Part shown: positions 60,042 through 64,000 of the stretch, in pieces
Numbering within the stretch: the first letter of the stretch is position 1
Layout: each line of letters starts with the position of its first letter
Assembly: GCA_963665265.2 (NCBI GenBank)
Contig: OY762224.2
Location: 4,147,158-4,211,157 of the forward strand
DNA length: 64,000 nt
Direction of reading: 5' to 3'
Source: CAXXHQ01 sp963665265
GTDB lineage: Bacteria; Planctomycetota; Planctomycetia; Pirellulales; Thermoguttaceae
Notes under the pieces: generated by a model
Database searches by the model: none
Seen by the model: the letters and a program-made list of their open reading frames with translations, nothing else
Told to the model about the DNA's origin: nothing
Translations under genes and position numbers: made by a program

Positions 60042-60081
60042 AAAAAGGGGACCGAGGCGTCGTAAAACGCTCTTAGTCCCC
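60042..60081 (-). terminator. Terminator/attenuator immediately upstream of the sigma factor gene
   Basis: On the minus strand GGGGAC...GTCCCC (6 bp), with inner AG-GCGT/ACGC-CT pairing, is followed by five T. It lies between the small membrane-protein genes and the sigma factor start, with only 14 nt left for a promoter downstream, so it can act as an attenuator of sigma factor expression. Confidence 0.75.
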
Positions 60082-60226
60082 GGAAGCATCAATTTAATTT
60101 TTCACTCGCCGAAAGCCTGATCGGCAACTATACCGTCAATCCATTATTATTTTCCCGTCATTCCTCAGCAAGTACTGCAGGAATAAAGGCGAACTTTACA
60201 TTGCCGAGAGGATTTCGGAAATTGTC

Positions 60227-60808
60227 TTAGTGAAACACGCATCTATCATGCAAATTCCCGAAAGCAAAATCAACGGATTGATTGACGCTTGCCTCTAAAA
60301 ACTTTTCCCGAATATAAGCTGCCGATCTTTTTAGATGCATGACCCGCAATATTTTACAGGACATCAATGCCAAAACCCCAGACAATTTTTCGTGAAGCAA
60401 CCTATAAGCTAATCGTTGAGCCATTTTGTGAGTTGCGTCTTCAATGATTTTCTGAATCCTTGGGTCATTAGACCTTGGGGCAGTAATTTTATCTGTTTCG
60501 ATGTTGGATTCAGTTTTTATTGTTTCGCGTTCAGCTTTTCTTACCAACAAAGCGATCGCAATAATTTTATCGACGTCGAAAAATCGAGGATTCTTCGCAA
60601 CAAAAGACAAAAGCAGATCAATTTTTTTTATTGAGCTGTCATCGTCTTCAGAAATATCATGCGCCAACCTAAGCATCGCAAATTCAATCAATAACACGTC
60701 ACGCGAAAATCGTGCGTCGCGCACGAAGCACCAAGCGATATAGGCTGCAACAAGATTTAGAAGAGAAAAACCAATAAAAAGGTCAATAAATAGTTCTAAT
60801 GACATCAT
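60227..60808 (-). CDS. Moron-like membrane-associated protein 2
   Basis: This 193-residue protein has one N-terminal membrane segment (about residues 5-25) and a long helical, charged cytoplasmic part (about 60-185). Its AT content is much higher than that of surrounding phage genes. It overlaps the upstream small membrane gene by 4 nt, so the two form a unit. No family is recognised. An accessory host-defence or exclusion function is possible, but unproven. Confidence 0.7.
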   Translation of the reverse strand: MMSLELFIDLFIGFSLLNLVAAYIAWCFVRDARFSRDVLLIEFAMLRLAHDISEDDDSSIKKIDLLLSFVAKNPRFFDVDKIIAIALLVRKAERETIKTESNIETDKITAPRSNDPRIQKIIEDATHKMAQRLAYRLLHEKLSGVLALMSCKILRVMHLKRSAAYIREKFLEASVNQSVDFAFGNLHDRCVFH

Positions 60809-61179
60809 TTCTTTCCTTCACAAGTTGAAGGCAAGCGAGCATTGCCGTTTTTAATGTCCTGGATTTTTGAATTGATCTCCCGATCTTCAGTAGTATATTT
60901 CCTCCATTTTCTATATCCTATTGCGAAAATAAAGCATATCGAAACCGCAGAAGCCGAAATGACCTGTGCAAAAACGCTCTTTTCTGTGATTCGCTCTGCC
61001 GTAGTGCATATCCGAGAAATACCCAGATATCCAGAACCGCAAATAAACGCAATCTTAAGTAAAGAAATAACCTGGCTGAAAATATCGAGAAACTTTCCCA
61101 GGTTCGCTTCACTAATTTTAGGCGGTTCTTCTTTTGTGGGTTTATGAATTTTTCGTTTTTTTGAAACTTTGTCTACCAT
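60805..61179 (-). CDS. Moron-like membrane protein 1
   Basis: A 124-residue protein is predicted from the ATG at 61179 (GGGGG TGAGC before it; a GTG two codons earlier is possible), with a Lys-rich N-terminus and two membrane segments (about residues 36-55 and 70-92, AQVISASAVSICFIFAIGY). AT-rich like its partner. The ribosome binding site lies in the arm of a 10-bp inverted repeat (61182-61225). Confidence 0.7.
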   Translation of the reverse strand: MVDKVSKKRKIHKPTKEEPPKISEANLGKFLDIFSQVISLLKIAFICGSGYLGISRICTTAERITEKSVFAQVISASAVSICFIFAIGYRKWRKYTTEDREINSKIQDIKNGNARLPSTCEGKK

Positions 61180-61181
61180 GC

Positions 61182-61225
61182 TCACCCCCTATGGCTGTGT
61201 TTCCTAAGTTTAATTTAGGGGGTGA
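61182..61225 (-). promoter_or_regulatory. Perfect 10-bp inverted repeat over the ribosome binding site
   Basis: On the minus strand TCACCCCCTA and TAGGGGGTGA are perfect complements separated by 24 nt. The second arm contains the ribosome binding site of the following gene and ends 2 nt before its ATG. It may be an RNA hairpin that blocks translation or an operator. Confidence 0.75.
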
Positions 61226-61232
61226 ATTGGTG

Positions 61233-61763
61233 TCAATACCCATACTGCCCTTTCCATCTACTTTCACATGGAGTTTGGCACCCGGCTCCCTCGGCCGGTT
61301 TATCGCATCGAAATGCCGGAACACGGTATTGAAAGAAATAGGCGTCCTCGGCGGTTTCGGCGTAGAAGTCGCGCAGAATCGCTACGGCGCGAAATCCAAG
61401 CGCCTTAAAGAAGAGCTGCGCCGCAAGGTTCGTTTCCCGAACTCCGAGCGTGATGCGGGTGCGCCGCTGCGGAGACAGCTTATCAATCAGCTTCGCCGCC
61501 ATCTTGCGGCCGACGCCTTGCCGACGAGCGTCTGGAGCCGCGGCGAAGTTTAAGACGTGAATCCCAGTTGAATGCAGCTCGTAAAGCATGTAGCCGATGA
61601 CTCGCTCCTCAAAATCGACGGCTACCATGCCGATGCAATTGCGCTGCCGTAAGCAGCGGATGAAGTCCTCTTCGTACCAAGGGAATTCAAAAGCGGCTCG
61701 CTCGATCGCCAAAACATCATCCATGTCGCGGCGATAAATCCAGCGTATATTGCTTACGTGCAT
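61233..61763 (-). CDS. GNAT N-acetyltransferase, RimI-like
   Basis: The 176-residue product starts at the ATG at 61763 (GGAG 8 nt upstream). It has the GNAT fold, including the acetyl-CoA loop AAAPDARRQGVGRKMAAKLI (near residues 77-96) and the C-terminal TRITLGVRETNLAAQLFFKA and LGFRAVAILRDFY. RimI acetylates ribosomal protein S18; in a phage, an acyltransferase could modify host proteins or small molecules. The substrate is unknown. Confidence 0.8.
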   Translation of the reverse strand: MHVSNIRWIYRRDMDDVLAIERAAFEFPWYEEDFIRCLRQRNCIGMVAVDFEERVIGYMLYELHSTGIHVLNFAAAPDARRQGVGRKMAAKLIDKLSPQRRTRITLGVRETNLAAQLFFKALGFRAVAILRDFYAETAEDAYFFQYRVPAFRCDKPAEGAGCQTPCESRWKGQYGY

Positions 61764-61776
61764 TTCCTTTGCTCCG

Positions 61777-62180
61777 CTAAAATCGCTCAAACTTCCAGGG
61801 GGCGGACTTGCGTCGGCGCGTCACGGCGACGAACGCGAACGGGAATTTCTCGGCCGCGATTTTGATTTTGATTCTGGCATCCTCTCGCCAAAACCCCTTC
61901 ACTTCGTGAAGCTCGAATGAACCGTCGGCGAGCAACACGGCGAAGTCGGGCGTATAGTGCGTCTTCGCGGCCAACCGCAGTTTGATCGCCTCAAACTCGT
62001 CCCAGATAATTCGCCGGCGGATCGTCGCAGCTCCAGCTCGGCGGCATAATCGCTTTCCCACCCATTCATACCGCGTTCAAGTTTCTTTCCCTTCGCCTTT
62101 TTTTCGGCGGCGTCGGCTTTGAGCTTTGCTTCCAGCTCACTACGGAAAGGTTCGTTGAAGTCGCGTAGGGAAAATCTCAA
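61777..62180 (-). pseudogene. DUF1064-like phage nuclease gene with a frameshift
   Basis: Two frames join into one recognisable protein: GWESDYAAELELRRSAGE in the first and then IIWDEFEAIKLRLAAKTHYT in the second, followed by YTPDFAVLLADGSFELHEVK, the metal-dependent nuclease core of DUF1064-type proteins. Re-reading with one extra A near 62005-62014 (GGC GAA ATT ATC) would restore a 134-residue protein, its TTG start overlapping the preceding stop (TTGA). Either a true mutation or a base-call error. Confidence 0.75.
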
Positions 62181-62410
62181 TTGCTCAACTCCCAAAGCCG
62201 AACGAGCTGGCCGCGTTTCGTGACTTGTACTTTTTTGCTCGGGATAATTCGCCCGGCGTCGGCTAGATATCTTCGCGTTCTCGTCGCCATGCTCTTTCCG
62301 ACTCCGAGCAATACCAGCCACTTCGCCAGAAACGGCCCGCTCAAAGGCCCATGCTGACGTAGCACGCGCTCGGCTTGTTTCTCTGCGTAAATGCGGCGAG
62401 GGGATTTCAT
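62177..62410 (-). CDS. Small basic phage protein, possible winged helix
   Basis: This 77-residue basic protein (ERVLRQHGPLSGPFLAKWLV then STATRTRRYLADAGRI-like text near residues 40-54) has a helix-turn-helix/winged-helix look. It overlaps both the extended HD gene (ATGA, 4 nt) and the DUF1064-like gene (TTGA, 4 nt), showing it lies in a translationally coupled early gene run. No function is assigned. Confidence 0.65.
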   Translation of the reverse strand: MKSPRRIYAEKQAERVLRQHGPLSGPFLAKWLVLLGVGKSMATRTRRYLADAGRIIPSKKVQVTKRGQLVRLWELSN

Positions 62411-62973
62411 TTATCGTTTATTGATTTGAAAATCTTGTCGAATCGAATCAAAAAAATCAACTCCATGAAACGTGAATCGATCGGGCGAATTTCCACTCCA
62501 AACGGCTCGACTTCCGGAATTGAGTCGCACTCTACAAGCGTTGATCCGCGATCGCTGAATAGCTGCTCTCGTTCCGTTCGCAGCATGCGCTCGTCAATTT
62601 CTTGAACGAGATGATAGAAGGGAAACGGCAGGCCGTACTATTCGGCGACGAGTTTTAGAATCCGATCCTCGGCGACTTCGTAAGGAATGAATTCGCCATC
62701 TCGCATCCATCCGAGTCCCGCTTTTATCGGCCTCTGCGCATCGAACAAATACGCCTCGGCCGCGTCGTGAAGCAGGAACGCCATTGAGAGGAGCGGATTC
62801 GTAGCGTATAAGCATCCTCTGTAGCAATGCTCGGCGACGGAATAGAAGGGCGTCGTCGCCCCTCCCCATCGGCAACGGTTGGCGAGGTTATGGGCGATGT
62901 CTGTAATCGAAATATCTTCGAGGCGAAGATTGAAAACGTCGATTCGCTTCATGCTTGGCATTGTCGTAGCCAT
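62407..62973 (-). pseudogene. HD-domain phosphohydrolase gene interrupted by an amber codon
   Basis: The frame encodes 111 residues with the HD core (SVAEHCYRGCLYATN and AFLLHDAAEAYLFDAQRPIK), then TAG at 62638-62640, then continues in the same frame for 76 codons (YGLPFPFYHLVQEIDERMLR...) to TGA at 62407, which overlaps the next gene's ATG by 4 nt. The downstream part has typical HD-hydrolase C-terminal text (EIDERMLRTEREQL). So the natural gene is about 188 codons and a single nonsense codon truncates it. GAAGGA lies 8 nt before the ATG. Related small phage HD proteins act on nucleotides; this is inference. Confidence 0.82.
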
Positions 62974-63042
62974 TTGATCTTTCCTTCCGTTCGATCATTT
63001 ACGCGGTCCCACGAACTTGATCGGCACTAGTTCCTTATTGGT

Positions 63043-63240
63043 TCAGGCGGCGCGATGTATCTCAAACTCCTCTTGAATCTTCGACAACGGCGCCTTAAAA
63101 AGCCACCTCCATTCCAGCAATCCATCTCTGCCATATACTCCCTCCGAGAACGTTGCCCGAGGTTCTTCGGGAATACAAATGCTGTGGTCGCATCCGACTC
63201 TTAACTCCGGCGCCTGCTCACACCACTCTAGCTTGTGCAT
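63043..63240 (-). CDS. Small hypothetical phage protein
   Basis: A 65-residue acidic protein with AAAGGAG 5 nt before the ATG, a strong start. It overlaps the end of the DUF5131 gene by 13 nt. It contains several Cys residues and two Trp near its centre (LLEWRWLFKAPL) and no known domain. Confidence 0.65.
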   Translation of the reverse strand: MHKLEWCEQAPELRVGCDHSICIPEEPRATFSEGVYGRDGLLEWRWLFKAPLSKIQEEFEIHRAA

Positions 63241-64000
63241 CTACGCTCCTTTCGTTTAGGAAACTCGTGATACTGACGGCCGTCGAGAACGTCGCCGCCG
63301 TTTTTCCCGACGCGATCCATGACGAAGACCGGGAATGAATCGTTCTCGTGCGCGAAAATGAAATCCGTTCCGCGTTTCAATTCGTTTCCAAGGCGATCGA
63401 AACAACGCCCGCCTTGCACGCGCGTCGCGGCTTTGTTCGCCCATTCTTCGTAAGAGGCGAACGAACGAAAGATCGGCTCGCCGGTCTGGATGTTTTTCGA
63501 GTGCGTTCCCCACTCGCCCCACTGCTTAAAGAAGAACGGCATATTCTCCGCCGCACACTGATCGCGGAGCGTTCGCGCCCAATCCGGTTGCATTGGTCTA
63601 GCATCTCTGCCGCTCTCGCCGCCGACGACAACCCAGTCAATCGTAACTGAATAAACTAATCGCTCTAACAACGGCCTATCTAACCAGAGCGGCCCTAGCA
63701 AAGGCTCGCAACTCACCCACCGAACCGCCGCCGGAGTTTCGAGCAAAATCGGAATCCGCAAATCGGCCATTTCTTGATTCTCGGCCGTTACGCCCAGCCA
63801 AACGTTTTTCCATCCGTCGCCCCAATCCGGCGGCAAGCAATACTTGATCCGCTCCGGCCGCTTCGTACAAAGTTGGTACGTGTGGTGAGGAGTCTGGCGA
63901 ATAATGTCCCACGCCTCGGCCCGCCATGCGTCGGCCTCTTCGATAAAGAAGTCGCTCCAAGAGCAAACGAAAATCTTTCGCGGCTCTTTCCAGTGAAGAG
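63228..64000 (-). CDS. Phage Gp37/Gp68-type (DUF5131) protein, N-terminus cut by window edge
   Basis: The frame is open to the right edge. The visible part has the DUF5131 segments LHWKEPRKIFVCSWSDFFIE, YQLCTKRPERIKYCLPPD, NVWLGVTAENQEMADLRIPI, PAAVRWVSCEPLLGPL and DWVVVGGESGRDARPMQPDW, then FFFKQWGEW. In phage genomes such proteins are radical-SAM-fold relatives of unknown reaction. Its length so far is 257 codons; the start lies outside. It heads the visible early gene run. Confidence 0.88.
   Translation of the reverse strand, partial: LHWKEPRKIFVCSWSDFFIEEADAWRAEAWDIIRQTPHHTYQLCTKRPERIKYCLPPDWGDGWKNVWLGVTAENQEMADLRIPILLETPAAVRWVSCEPLLGPLWLDRPLLERLVYSVTIDWVVVGGESGRDARPMQPDWARTLRDQCAAENMPFFFKQWGEWGTHSKNIQTGEPIFRSFASYEEWANKAATRVQGGRCFDRLGNELKRGTDFIFAHENDSFPVFVMDRVGKNGGDVLDGRQYHEFPKRKERRCTS

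Overview
The window looks like chromosomal DNA of an anaerobic, flagellated planctomycete (probably an uncultured Pirellulales-like organism) carrying one end of an integrated siphophage. The planctomycete assignment is inference. It rests on the moderately high GC, on a very large secreted protein whose N-terminus carries the 'FEQLESRILLDG' type motif typical of planctomycete extracellular proteins, on many low-copy intergenic repeat phrases, and on the style of the flagellar cluster.

Region 1 (1-17.3 kb, all minus strand) is a flagellar supercluster. In transcription order it holds a TPR membrane protein, a FlgN-like chaperone, a histidine kinase, a sigma-54-dependent response regulator, then flgB-flgC-fliE-fliF-fliG-fliH-fliI-fliJ-MotE-like-fliK-flgD-flgE. 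This covers rod, MS ring, switch, export ATPase, hook-length control and hook, and flgE runs off the left edge.

Region 2 (17.4-23.3 kb, minus strand) is a compact, overlapping redox and hydrogen-sensing operon: rex, a [2Fe-2S] thioredoxin-like ferredoxin, a sensory [FeFe]-hydrogenase HydS with PAS domain, a SpoIIE-type phosphatase, a second [2Fe-2S] ferredoxin and a HydA-type [FeFe]-hydrogenase. A good sigma-70 promoter overlaid by phased repeats lies in front of rex. The layout suggests H2/redox sensing that controls a phosphorylation switch.

Region 3 (23.5-35.7 kb) holds a carboxylesterase-fold protein that has lost its catalytic Ser and His, an orphan TAXI-type binding protein anchored in the membrane, a PD40 beta-propeller protein, a small unknown gene, about 2 kb of repeat-rich gene-poor DNA, and a 1745-residue secreted GH51-type arabinofuranosidase with LamG domains (plus strand).

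Region 4 (35.74 kb to beyond the right edge) is a prophage. Its left boundary is marked by the displaced 3' portion of a tRNA-Asp(GUC) gene followed by that gene's terminator, so an intact tRNA is predicted outside the window. Almost all phage genes are on the minus strand, from early genes at the right to tail genes at the left. An HK97-type packaging, head and tail module is complete (TerS, TerL, portal, protease, capsid, connectors, tail tube, frameshifted tail chaperone, tape measure). The middle carries a sigma factor, a papain-like protease, and an HNH-adenine methylase fusion with an internal ribosome binding site. Two early genes are broken: a frameshifted DUF1064-like nuclease and an HD hydrolase with an in-frame amber codon. 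No integrase, repressor or classical endolysin is visible in the part shown.
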